A DNA stretch of 64,000 bases from contig JAPEVC010000028.1 of NCBI GenBank assembly GCA_027946555.1, forward strand, positions 62,001 to 126,000. Reading direction: 5' to 3'. Below are positions 46,469 through 57,144 of the stretch, piece by piece; position 1 is the first letter of the stretch, and each line of letters starts with the position of its first letter. Made by a program: the position numbers and the translations under genes. The stretch is from Gnomoniopsis sp. IMI 355080. Its lineage: Eukaryota; Ascomycota; Sordariomycetes; Diaporthales; Gnomoniaceae. A model generated the notes under the pieces. That model did no database searches and had not been told where the DNA came from. It was given only the letters and a program-made list of their open reading frames with translations.

Positions 46469-49400
46469 ATGAATAGCCATCGAAAGTCACTTGTGCTCCG
46501 TTTGCGCAACATTCCCAACCATATGGATAGACTGGAAGTGACGAAGCTCCTCTCCAGTTGCACGATAGCTGAAGGCACTACACAAGACAACATCACAGTC
46601 TTTTCCATCGCACAAGATGTCAACACACTGCCACATACACCAAGAAAAGTCGCAACGCTCAGTTTGGAGAGCCTGCCGGAATTATCTGGACCGATGCTTC
46701 GAACAACGGGTGTAAAGATCACCGTTCCAGGGCTCGCGGCGCCACTCGTCCTCGACAGCCACTTCAGGGGTATTACGCCACTGAATGATGTACCAGCGCA
46801 CAAACACACACATGAGTGAGTACCTACCACCTCCAATCGATCTACCTTATTCTAGCATATGTGGGGCTGACAGGCTGCCAGTTGTTTTGTGATCTCCGGG
46901 TTGGGCAGTCATCCTTTCGGCTCTTGGCAGTCGCGTGGGAACGACAAATCATTCATGTGGATTCGCGACGAATTACCGAATCTTCTTCCTGGCCTTCGGT
47001 TTTTAGTCTATGGATACGACACCACTCTCTCCCACAGTGGATCATTCCAGACAACCGTAGATCTCGGCAACTCATTCAATGCTGTGTTGAGGTCGTTGGG
47101 CTGCTCCGAACCATCCTCCAAGCCAATTGTCTTTTTGGCACATAGTCTTGGGGGCGTCCTTCTGAAGCAATCACTGATTGCACTTGCCAATGGTTATGAG
47201 CGAGACCACGCAATACTTGCCAAAATGCAAGGAGCTATGCTTTTCGGAGTGCCCAGTCAAGGGATGAGTGTCAAAGACCTGTCTACTATGATCGGGTCCC
47301 AACCGAACATTGTTCTCTTGGACGAACTTTCGGATCGAACCGACTTCTTGTCCCGCCTTGAACAACAGTTTCGAGGTATTTCCGAGCTCCAAAAGCTCCA
47401 TTACTGTTGGGCATACGAAACCAAGACGACGCAGCGTCTCGAGGTGAGTTTCCCTCCCAAGTATTTGGAAGTCTGAAGCTAATCGCAACAAGATTGTCTT
47501 TGAGACTGCCAGCTTCGCAAGAGTAGGGGAACCATTCATCATGGTATCGCGAGAATCGGCTACGGGCGGTTTGCACACGTTGAAACCATATCTAACGCTC
47601 CAGATCGACGAGAACCATTCCGACATGGTCAAGTTTACTTTGGAGGACGACAGAGTCAAAATCATAGCCAGCAAGTTGCAGGACATATGTTCGTTACAAA
47701 ATGCTGTTTCCTCACTGGGGTTAGGCGCCATTTCGTCAACATTGGAAGATCCACCGGTGTTACAGGCAGCGTCTTATGGAAAACCAGACGGACAGCCTCA
47801 ATCAATTCGGTCCCAAGTTTGGGATCATCGCTCAATATTGCTTTCTTTGCGCGCGCCAGAACGACACCACCGCTTAGAGCAAATCGACGAGAGAGTCGGC
47901 AATACGTTCGATTGGGCTTTTGACGACGACTCGATCGGTCTGAGCGATTGGCTGTTGAAGGGATCGGGTTTGTTCTGGATTTGGGGCAAACCTGGTAGTG
48001 GTAAATCGACATTCATGAAGTACCTATATCAAGATGAACGGACAGCCCAGCTTCTGCGCGCAAGCAGCATCAAGGGGAAACTCACTGTAGCGAGCTTCTT
48101 CTTCCATCATCGAGGAAATCATCTTCAAAAGTCCTTCGAGGGACTATTACGCAGTCTTGTCAGTCAAATTTTGGAACAGGAAGAACTGCTCTTCCCCAAT
48201 GTGTACCCAATTCTGGAAAGGCAGTTCCAACATCGATTTAAATCAATGTATAAGACCGCTGATACTGATCATCTTCGGACTGATATTCGGAAGTTTTTCC
48301 GAAAGGATAGTTTTGTCACATCTGCGGCAAGCTCACGCCTTAGTGAGATCCTTCATGAACAACTCGGACTCACGACACAACGATGCTTAGGAGCACATCT
48401 GGAACATTTGCTGCGAATTTGTGCGGAACCTGACAGAAAGCACAATCTCAACGTTTCTCACGATGATGATCTGGACATTATTCACGACCTTGAACCAGTA
48501 TCGCCAAAGATTCAGAGGATACTGCAACGGCACTATACTCGAGTGGAACGGATCAGGAAGGAAGTCGAGAGCTGCAAGTGGACGCGAGATCATCTCCAAG
48601 AAACTCTCCAAAGTTTGATATCTCAAGAACAGGTCGAATTGAACCTCTTGTTGATATTAGACGCATTGGATGAGTACGACGGGGGGGCAGAATTGATTGC
48701 GTCAGTTCTGAAAGACTTAATTACCACGCAGGTATCTTCTACAAGGTTGCGAATCCTCTTCTCCAGCCGACCTTGGAAAGTCTTCAGCAAGGAATTCGCA
48801 GCCACGCCTGGCTTCGCAATTCATGATTACACCCGGAACGACATTGAAGAGCTCTGTGCAACACGAATACCCCAGAATGACATAGCCTTGCGTCTTCTTT
48901 CCCCTTTCATCCCTGAAATCGTGGATCGAGCTCGCGGGGTGTTCATCTGGGTTAAACTTGTCATCGCCGAGCTTTCCTCTTTACTACCGGCTGCAGGAGG
49001 TTCGCAAATGACCGGTGTGCACGAGAAGCTCTCTGCATGCCTGAACTCCCTGCCTGACGAGCTGAGTCAGTTTTACTTGTTCATCATACAACGCATTCCA
49101 CAAAGCGTACGGTGGGATACTTACGTCATCATGGAAGCCATCTCACGCTCGAATGAGTTATTGAAGGTCGGAGAACTGTTTATAATATTACGGCTTTCAC
49201 GCTTGAAGAGCATGTCAGAAGCGCGGCGACGGGATCCTGCGCCACCGCTGCCAGATCTTGTGTCCCAGCACGTGGAGACAGCCAGCGGTGGGTTAGTACA
49301 AATCATCAAAGACAAGAGATTACATGAGTTGGATAGGCATACACAACTCATGCATCAGTCAGTTCAAGACTTTGTGCAGACTTCTAATCTAAAGTCGGCC

Positions 49401-50669
49401 GTCCTAGGAGATGCTCGGGCGAGGCTTGTCCCTGAAAATGGGTACTCTTTTCTCACCAAGTACTACTTCTTCGCAGGCAGACGGGATGGGCCATTGCCAA
49501 ATACGCATATCATCTCGGAGCAATTTCGGTCAATGGCGAGACAGGCGGAGCATACTACGGGCCGCAGCCAGCTAAAGTTCTTTCAATCAGAGTTTGAGGT
49601 CGGATTCGATCGGAGAGAAAGCGGTGGTCTTTCGCATAAAGTGTTGCCGCAATATGATGGCGAATCTCTATCTTTCTGGCGAGACATCGCCGAATTTGCA
49701 ATACTGCATGGCCTTCAGCTGTGCTTGGAAGATGTCTTAAAGACTGATCCGCAGTGCATAAGCGGTCAACCCGATGAAGGCAAGCCTGATCTGATCAGCT
49801 TCATCCAGGAGTCTGTATTACACGATTCGGCGAATGAAGGCAGTGACCCAATCAATGTCCCAGAGAACCCACGCTTTGATCCTGGCTTTGCTTTCGACTT
49901 CGACTGCCTCTCATCCCGGGGAATGTCCATTGATACGAATGTGATGGGCCTGGCTAGACTGTTCGAAGAGATGTTTGTTCCGAGAACGGCTCTTTCAGCA
50001 AAAGCAAGGGGAGTGGCAAAGATGCTTTTACGAGCGTGGACCCCTTCGATGTCAGTACAACATGAGTCTGGCCGCTTGTCCGCGGACTTTATACCGTGCT
50101 CGGTCGAGAGAGGGATCAATCACTGTGGCCAGTGCCACTCTTTGCGTCTGATGGAGGGTCTGTTGAAGCTATCTAGCCTTCCGGATGGTACCAGCGCATT
50201 GCTCCGTTCGGTGGACTGTGGCTTGGCCAGACCTCGGGGAACACCCCTGGACCAGGCTGTGGACATAGACCTGAAATATTTGGACTCGCATGACTACCCC
50301 CGTGTTTGCCTGCTAGTAAGGCTAGGCGGAAGGCTGCGGTATACGAGCAGAGAGAAATGGTCAGAGTGGGTAGAATGGTGTAGCTCAAAAGGACTGAGAC
50401 CCCCAGTATGTGAGGATGGCAGTGGTCCGTCATGGATCGTTGAAGATCAGCCTCCTCATCGACAATCATCCGAGCACAAGATGGAATCAACGCCACCTCT
50501 CGAGGCTCCGGAAGCGCAGATGAGCAAAACAAAGGGCGACAAGCTGAGATCAGTTTCAGCTCTGAGGCTCGCTCTGAGGGAGCGGATGCGCAGTCGACGC
50601 CCATGGTCGGCATTTTCGAAAAGCCGCAAGAAACACGAAGTGCAGGAGTTAGGAAAAGACAAAGACTAG
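46469..50669 (+). CDS. NOD-like receptor: SesB-like alpha/beta hydrolase plus NACHT NTPase
   Basis: Exons 46469-46815, 46882-47443 and 47493-50669 encode 1361 residues. Introns are 66 and 49 bases. Domains in order: a short N-terminal region (1-115); a SesB/DUF676-like alpha/beta hydrolase (about 116-310) opening with DCFVISGLGSHPFGSW and carrying the nucleophile serine in LAHSLGGVLLKQ near 202; a linker; a NACHT NTPase with Walker A IWGKPGSGKST near 468, Walker B LLLILDALDEYDGG near 689 and a sensor arginine in LFSSRPWK near 725; then a winged-helix-like segment and a roughly 500-residue C-terminal region. No ankyrin, WD or TPR repeats were recognised in that tail. Fungal proteins of this design act in non-self recognition and regulated cell death. 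The long gap between Walker A and B contains an insertion of about 100 residues. The gene appears intact. Confidence 0.9.
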
Positions 50670-51270
50670 GTGTGACATTTCCATGGTATAGAGGATTGAT
50701 ATATGCCTGCATTTCACCCACCATACCTAGGTACCGTAAGTACTTAGGTACCTAGGTAGTCACAAGGCGCGGCCCGAGAATCTGGGGTAGCTGGGGCTCA
50801 TGGTACAGGGACTCGCCCTGTCGCCGATCTACGGTAGATCAGCTCGGTATTCCCTGCAGTGACATTTCTATACCAAGGGTGCGGGAATCTTTATTATTAG
50901 CCCATGTTCTCGCAGGTTGGGATATCTACATCAGTAAAAAGACAAACAATCCTTTGTTTATATCAAACTTGTTCAGAGACTTCGTCCTTTGAAAATCATT
51001 CATAGTACCGAAACGAAGACACCTTGACTGCGGCCCACGCCATTCATCTGACCCTAAAAACGCCTCGCAGAACATTCGCAACGCCCCTCCTCCCTTTGAT
51101 GCATTATTGAAATCAACGCTTTCAACGCCGTGATGCCGCTGATCGAGAAAAATACACTGTCCTCGTACACTCCCCAATTCCTTACACTTCCCTCCCCCAT
51201 CATCAAACCCGGTCACGTCAATATGCTATATACCGCTCTCTCAAACTTCCATCGTGTGACATTCTTCCCC
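50670..51270. other. Convergent spacer, 600 bases, with palindrome pair
   Basis: The region lies between the ends of the NLR-like gene and the disordered-protein gene. Holds TACCTAGGTA at 50724-50733 and 50749-50758 with a TACTTAGGTA variant between them. No gene. Confidence 0.6.
50724..50758. repeat. Clustered TACCTAGGTA palindromes
   Basis: Two exact copies flank GTAAGTACTTAG-type sequence, giving three near-tandem copies in 35 bases. They sit about 55 bases beyond the NLR-like stop codon. Confidence 0.8.
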
Positions 51271-53142
51271 TTACGTATCCGCCTCCCACCCATCATCCAT
51301 ATCCACATCCACCGTCGTCCCCAATGCTTCTTGCCCCTGCCTAATAAGCCCCTGCAGCTCCGCATTCAGCCTGTCGAGTCGCGAGTAGTTTCGCTTCTCC
51401 GTAGCAAACCGCTTCGTCGCCAGCTGCCTGCCCTCGTCGTCCAGTCGCGGGCTCGTCTGCACCGCTTCGACATCATCGTACCCGAACGACGGTCGTCCGC
51501 CCACCCGCGACGCACTGCTCGTGGATACGCTCGAGGCATTCCGGTGGTGGTGATGATGGCCTCGCTTGGGCGGCGTTGCGATCCGTGACGCAAAGTTTTG
51601 CGCCAGCGGTGACGGGTGCAGCGAGCCGCGGCTGGACGGGCGACTACTACTACTATTGCCTGTTGTAGTGGAGAGCCGTGGCTGTGCCGGCGAGCTTGTG
51701 CGTGTGTTGGCGAAGGGGTTCGTCACTAGCTTTGGCTGCGGGATGCGTGAGACAGTCGGCATTGCAAAAGGATTGGGCGTCGCGGCACTCCGCGAGGGCG
51801 ATCGTGGATTCGCGTAGCTGGCGGGCTCGCGTGCACTCAGCGAGGGCGACGCCGCAAGGCCGCCGCCACCACCACCGCCGCCTGCAAAGGAGGCCGGCGA
51901 GTGCAGCCTTGATGGTGTGCGTGTTGGGATGTTGGATCGATCGCTGAACCGCGGCGAGGGCACGCTGATGCGCCGGTTGGGCGTGGAAGTGGAAAAGCGC
52001 GGGGACTGGAGGCGCGAGGTCATAGGGGAGCGGTTTGCGGCGGCGGGGATGCGAGACGACGCGGTCGAGGCGAACTTCTTAGCGCTCGAGACCGAGCGTG
52101 CTGGGACGGGGGAGGGCTCGTCTTCTTCGACCATGACCCAATTGCGGCGTAGCTCGTCGGCTTCGTTGAGGTGGCCTGTCTGCCGGCGCTTTGCAGCTGG
52201 TCGTTCTGGCTCTGGCTCTGGCTCTAGTTCGGGTTCGGGGTCCTTTTCACGAAAAGGATTCGGTTGCTGAAACGGATTCGACGCCGCGGGCGATTCCCGA
52301 AACTTCTCCTCCTGGAAATAGTTGGGTATATTCGTCGGCTCGTGTAGCTCGTGTATGTCGGCTGAGTAATTTGAGAAATAGTTGATCTCTTCATGGACAG
52401 GATATGCTCCCGGGGGACTGTTTGGCGGCTCTTGCGAGTCGGTGTTTATACTTGCGCCATGCGGTTCCGGTGTGAGGGTCGGGATGGGTTGGCCATTAAA
52501 CTCGAACGCCTTGCCTCCTCCCGCCTGGAAGCCTCGAAAGCTTCCGGCGCCACCTTTGCAAAACTCCCAGACCTTGCCTACCACGCCTCCTATGGCCTGG
52601 AAAGCGAACGTAGTCCAGCCTGCCTCGCGTGGTGTGATCGGCTCTCCCGTCTCCTCGTTGACCAGTCGAATCGGTTCCGCTTCGCGACCATCCTCGATCG
52701 GTCGCTTCGATCCCAATGCACGCCGATAGTCCACATCAGAGTACAAACTATCCTCCATGGCACCCGCCCCTGGTGTAATCTGTGCCCCAGGTGTTTCAAT
52801 CTGCCCTGCCAAGGTGTACCGGTGCTCGCCCCTAGCGCTTTCATCCATCGTCATCATTCCAGGCGAGTCACGCGCCCCACCCGTGTCGGTCCTGGCAAAG
52901 GGGTATCTGCTATTGCTTTCGTCGTGCGTGCGTTTCCTTCCCAGCCGAGGCGGTGCCGGGCCGTTGCTGCCTGTCGCCATGGAGGTATCGGAGAGGAGCG
53001 AGCCTGTGGATTTGGCGAGGTTGTAGGAGGAACTCGAGGGCGAGAGGGGCGGACGGAACATGTTCGCATTGAGGGTGGTGGATGCGCCGGGCCCTTCGAA
53101 GTGGAAGGAGCCCGGCATGTGGAATTGATTGCCAAAGGTCAT
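51271..53142 (-). CDS. Large, mostly disordered protein of unknown function
   Basis: One uninterrupted frame of 623 residues starting MTFGNQFHMPGSFHFEGPG (ATG at 53142; the upstream in-frame extension of five residues has less support). Composition is dominated by Ser, Pro, Arg, Gly and Thr, with low-complexity blocks: EPELEPEPEPER, eight consecutive glycines, and five histidines in KRGHHHHHRN. Repeated SP/TP and RxxS phrases (RLQSPRFSTSTPNRRIS, SRLHSPASF) look like proline-directed kinase sites. A more ordered stretch (GWTTFAFQAIGGVVGKVWEFCKGGAGSFRGFQ, about residues 180-212) and a charged C-terminal helix (KRFATEKRNYSRLDRLNAELQGLIRQGQEAL) are the likeliest conserved elements. An RKR near the N-terminus may be a nuclear signal. 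I do not recognise a named family. It is a long frame, GC-rich, and antisense frames across it are shadows. Confidence 0.75.
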   Translation of the reverse strand: MTFGNQFHMPGSFHFEGPGASTTLNANMFRPPLSPSSSSYNLAKSTGSLLSDTSMATGSNGPAPPRLGRKRTHDESNSRYPFARTDTGGARDSPGMMTMDESARGEHRYTLAGQIETPGAQITPGAGAMEDSLYSDVDYRRALGSKRPIEDGREAEPIRLVNEETGEPITPREAGWTTFAFQAIGGVVGKVWEFCKGGAGSFRGFQAGGGKAFEFNGQPIPTLTPEPHGASINTDSQEPPNSPPGAYPVHEEINYFSNYSADIHELHEPTNIPNYFQEEKFRESPAASNPFQQPNPFREKDPEPELEPEPEPERPAAKRRQTGHLNEADELRRNWVMVEEDEPSPVPARSVSSAKKFASTASSRIPAAANRSPMTSRLQSPRFSTSTPNRRISVPSPRFSDRSNIPTRTPSRLHSPASFAGGGGGGGGLAASPSLSAREPASYANPRSPSRSAATPNPFAMPTVSRIPQPKLVTNPFANTRTSSPAQPRLSTTTGNSSSSRPSSRGSLHPSPLAQNFASRIATPPKRGHHHHHRNASSVSTSSASRVGGRPSFGYDDVEAVQTSPRLDDEGRQLATKRFATEKRNYSRLDRLNAELQGLIRQGQEALGTTVDVDMDDGWEADT

Positions 53143-54240
53143 GACGACCACAATCAAAGCGGCCGTGAATGGGGAAAGGAGGGACAGCCAATTGGTGGAG
53201 AAGGACAGGTTCCTCTCAGGGTCGTGTGCTTCCCCTCAAGCCCTCGTGAGAGCAGAGGCGAAGCTCAAGGCCAAGGTTTACGCACACCAGCTTGGCGCGG
53301 ACCGAGCAGCTGCATCCCCGAGGCCTCGCTCGTACTCAGCCTTGGACGGTGCCGATGCTGATAATGATGATGATGCTGCTGCTGCGGGTGGTAATGTTGC
53401 AAGAGTGTTGCGTGTTGTGGAGGATTTGTCCCTCGCGCACAAAAGGATTGTTCACCGAGTCGGCGGTGGGTCGAACAGGCCGTGCCGTGCCGTGCACACG
53501 AACTGGAATGCGACGATGTCTCTGGCAAGCCAAGGGCAGCACGTGTGGCGAACGTGTTCGAGGATGTGCAGTAGAGTAGTCCACGTTTGCGGAATGTTTC
53601 CTCACGCGAACAAAAGGAGAGAAGGACAAAAGTCAGTCGAGCATGGGCAAGAATTCCCGACGTGTCCGCAAGGAACGTGGCGTGCTGGGAAGAAGAACCC
53701 TTATTTGATAGAGTGAAAGTGGAGTGTGAGGATTCACGTCAAACACGGTGGAGCGAGAGCGCTCAGCGGAGACGGATGGTACTTACTGTTGGTGCAGGCC
53801 GGGCGGTGAGTGGCAGCCGCGTGGGCCGTTGCTGTGGAGAAGAGAAGCTCAGGGCCTGTAGAGTCAGGACTACCTACTAGGTAAGTAAACATGCGGGGTT
53901 CCCTGGGTACAGCATGTACAGTACACTGAAGACCTATCAACTTCAACGCTGAACCCCTGTCTTGCGTCATATCATTACCCACCTGCGCACCCATGGATCG
54001 CAACTTTAGGGTACCTTTCCCGTATTATTTACTAGGGCTTTTGCTGGGTCCAACCACGTAGAGGAAAACACCAAAAGAAATATCGTGACACCCATAATCT
54101 AGTATGCACTGGCAAAAAAAGGCTACCAAAAGTAGTGAATTAGAAAACCGCCCTGAGTGAACCCAAGCACCCCATAAAACAAAACGCCATCCTGCCCCCG
54201 TACCACTGGAAACTGTGAAAGACGCTCGTCTCCCTCGTCA
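53143..54240. other. 1.1-kb spacer upstream of the disordered-protein gene
   Basis: Promoter and leader of the minus-strand gene to the left. Overlapping frames on both strands (for example 53129-53716 plus) have biased but non-conserved composition, and I do not call them genes. Confidence 0.5.
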
Positions 54241-55180
54241 TCATGAAGGAGGAGCTGCACCAGGCTCACCCCCAGAGCCAGCATAATACTCGGCGCTCTG
54301 CTCCACATGATCCTTAGCAACACCACCCTGGACACCCTTGGCCCCATCAACATGCTCTGTCGCGCCCCAGTACGCTTCCCTCTCCTTCAACAACTCCTCT
54401 GCCCACGCCTTGGTCTCATCCAACACAAGACGCGTCGCCACCCAAGCAAACTCGCCCAGATCCAGCTTCCGCTCCCCGCGCTTCTCATACTCCACCATCT
54501 GCAGCACCAGCTCCATCTTGTCCACATCATGCACAAAGTGGCTCTCGAGCGTCTCGCTGTCCTCATACTCCTGCCACACAGCGCGGATATCCTCGGCGAC
54601 GCTCTTGCCGTCCCCACCCCACACATTCCCCAGCAGCGGGCCCGTGATGTAGTCCATGGTCGAAGCCTCACGCCGGCTCTTCTCGGGCTTGGCGACGCCG
54701 TCGACGGGGGTGATGTCGCCGACCAACGATTCGGCCATGTCGTGAATGAGACACATCTTCATGCACTTGTGCATGTCGAGGCGCGCGCGCAGTGGAGGTG
54801 GAGCCCACATGCTAATCATGGCCATGCGGTACATGTGGTCGGCGATGGACTCGCCGCGCGCGATGCCGAAGCGTCGCCATCCCTCACGCTTGGTGGTCTT
54901 GAGGCGCTCCAAGAGGTGGAAATAGGGCACCGGCGAGGTGGTGTTCTCGGAGGGTGGGCCAGTTGGGATCGTTGCGAGGACTTTCGAGGGCGACCATGGG
55001 CCGGAGACCTTGGGCGTGAAGACGACGGAAGGGTCTGGATGGGAAGACTTGTTGTTAGAGGCAAAACAAGGCAGCGTGGGCGGCGGCGGGAAGAGGAATC
55101 GAGGACTTACCTGGGTTGGCGGGCTCGATCTCGTTGCCACGGTTGTCCAGCACCTCGCTGTTCACTGCACTTGGTGACAT
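54241..55180 (-). CDS. HD-domain protein, HDDC2/YfbR-type 5'-deoxynucleotidase-like
   Basis: Exons 55180-55111 and 55034-54241 (76-base GTAAGT intron) give 287 residues. The HD phosphohydrolase core is marked by a histidine in GESIADHMYRMAMISMWAPP near residue 89, the metal-binding HD pair in MCLIHDMAESLVGDITPVDG near 117, and a later aspartate in FVHDVDKMELVLQMVEYE. This is the layout of the HDDC2 family (yeast Ygk1, bacterial YfbR), which dephosphorylates deoxynucleoside 5'-monophosphates with a divalent metal. The N-terminal 50 residues and the Gly/Ala/Pro-rich C-terminus are fungal extensions. Cytosolic; nucleotide pool maintenance is the expected role. No linked nucleotide-metabolism gene is present. 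Confidence 0.9.
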
Positions 55181-56392
55181 CTTGGACGGCAACGGATTGG
55201 AAAATGTGGAAGAGAAGTGGTGCAGATGGGCTTCGCTACACGCCGGGCGATAATAAACCCAATCAATCAGTACCTTCAGATCAAACCGACTGCAGACAAA
55301 GTTGAGGGCCCAAATGATGCAAATGTGACACAACCAAGTACAAACAAACTCAGACAAACAAGAGTACCTGCAGCAAGGAAACACTATGCAAGAGTACTTC
55401 TCGAATTGCTGTGTTGCGTAGAGGAGAAAAGGAGAGAAAGCATGTGCAGAATGACAACACAAGAACACAAGGAGTTGCGTCGCCAACCCCCACGCGTAGA
55501 TCTGCAGTGGGGCGATCCCTGCCATGACCCCTGTCCTTGACCAAATGGAAGGCCTCTATCGATAAGACAGTGCTGACTACCTTGCTACCGTACACGTACC
55601 TAGGTACGGTAGGTACCTGTGTTTTGGTGGGCGGCCCGGCTAGGATGAGGCAGCGCTGGGTACTGTAGCCAGACCATTGGGGTGGAACTTTGACTATAGA
55701 ATTCTCAGCAACTTACCCAATTGAAGTAGGTACTAGCCACAATATATGTGTATACTTAGGTACTATGCAGTAGACCTGTGTCGATTCTATTAGCACAGAT
55801 GCCCACGAGACTTTGTGAGGTCTAGAAGATAGTCGGCATGTCCCACCTCAGCCTTTCCAGCTGAGAAATAGTTACCTAGGTACTTATAAAATCAAGGTGA
55901 AGTCAACATTCCGAATAGTGATACACACAGCAGGCTATAACAAATTCAATGCAACCACTTCGATACAGCCGGCCGTTGCGACACTGCTATCCATTCTGTC
56001 GCTGAGTCTGTTTGCTCCCAGTATTCGTGTCTGATCAGGCTGGCGGCTCCTACTACAGGTGAGATCTTGTTGGTGGTTAGATTCACCCAATGAGTTCCCA
56101 TTACTGACTTATAAGTCCTAGAGAGCCCTTACGCATACAACCACACATTATTTTCATGGCTAGCTTTCTGCGTAAAAGTCATTGGCACAAGCCGAGGAAG
56201 CATGGCGGCTGTGTTCACTACAGTTCGAGCTGACAACAACGAGTGGTATCAAGAATTGACTACCTAGGTACATATGGAAAGGGCCAGGAATTTATCCGAG
56301 GGACTTTTGGTCAGGCTCCCTACATACAAATAATCACAGTAACTTTTCTTCTTCTTTTCTTTTTCTCTTTTTCTTTTTCTCGAAGTAATATC
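55181..56392. other. 1.2-kb spacer rich in TACCTAGGTA palindromes
   Basis: Contains exact palindromes at 55597, 55873 and 56261 plus variants such as AGGTACC and TTAGGTAC. A 40-base pyrimidine tract (56342-56381) precedes the start of the membrane-protein relic. No intact gene is seen. Confidence 0.6.
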
Positions 56393-56798
56393 ATGGCACC
56401 ATCTTCCATCCACCGGCTTGGTCCAGTCTCCATTACTATGTTCCGTGGTCTTTTGGCCGGTATTGTTCTCTCTCTGAGCCATCACTATACCTACATTACG
56501 CTTGACCGTCAAAAAACACCAGATGGGGACTTCAGCTTCAGAGGTTTCACCTACTCCAAGCAAGAAGCGAACATCCAGATTGGAACCGCATTTGCATATC
56601 TGACCAAGGCATCCTTTCTTACTTGCCATTAGCTTAGCCTACTCTCAGCTCCTTTGGCGACATGCCATGGGCAGTCATGTTCAGGCAATTAAGCAATCAG
56701 AGGCATTTGACCTGTATTCTAAAGGGAAATTGTCTACAAAGGAATTGAGTGTGAAAGCCACCAATTTATTATTGTTACCAGAAGAAAACGCGTGTTGA
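56393..56798 (+). pseudogene. Frameshifted and truncated relic of a fungal integral membrane protein
   Basis: From ATG at 56393, behind a long pyrimidine-rich leader, the frame reads MAPSSIHRLGPVSITMFRG, then SLSHHYTYITLDRQ and NIQIGTAFAYLTKASF. Near 56613-56618 the coding sense moves to another frame (FLLAISLAYSQLLWRHAMGS and on to STKELSVKATN), which ends at TGA 56796-56798. No GT-AG intron joins the two halves, so one extra base is the simplest reading. The pattern (short lumenal start, helix, LSHH, variable loop, IGTAFAYLxKA helix, AYxQLLWR) is that of the large membrane proteins of unknown function common in Pezizomycotina, normally several hundred residues longer. The missing remainder suggests truncation as well. 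Confidence 0.52.
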
Positions 56799-57144
56799 AT
56801 GCTGACGACATTTCGCTTACTGGATACCTAAGTAACTACAAACATTACAGTAGCCCAAGTCATTTGACAGACGCGCATAGCAAAAGAAGACGTCGTATGG
56901 ATTTTCACATCCTATTACTGGGGTTTATGTTGAGCCGCTATACACGCCCATTGATAGCATACGGACTCAAGCGGGAGAGCATCCCAAGGTCGTTAAGGTA
57001 GTTCTCTAGCTAGGTATGTTCCATGACAATCTAATTGAAAGAAAAGAACAGTTTGGAACCCAAACGATAAGGAAACATCTTACAAGAACTCCCGAGCACC
57101 TTAGCACGGACTACTATTAGAAGGTTTCACTTTCCTTCCCGTGT
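56799..57144. other. Spacer of 346 bases before the polyketide synthase 3' end
   Basis: No gene or further part of the membrane-protein relic could be read here. Confidence 0.5.

Noticed and set aside
52393..53361. Long plus-strand frame of 322 codons across the disordered-protein gene
   Set aside because: It is antisense to a longer, better supported minus-strand frame, and its Arg/Cys/Gly-rich translation is the shadow of GC-rich Ser/Pro codons.
53129..53716. Plus-strand frame of 195 codons in the spacer upstream of the disordered-protein gene
   Set aside because: Overlaps the start of the minus-strand gene, lacks any motif and has no splice support.
54307..55305. Plus-strand frame of 332 codons, rich in His and Leu
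   Set aside because: It is the reverse complement of the HD-domain gene; composition fits a shadow frame.
56243..56392. In-frame extension upstream of the membrane-protein relic
   Set aside because: The added residues are encoded by the pyrimidine-rich leader (repeated Phe/Ser/Leu) and look like 5' UTR; the relic start was set at 56393.
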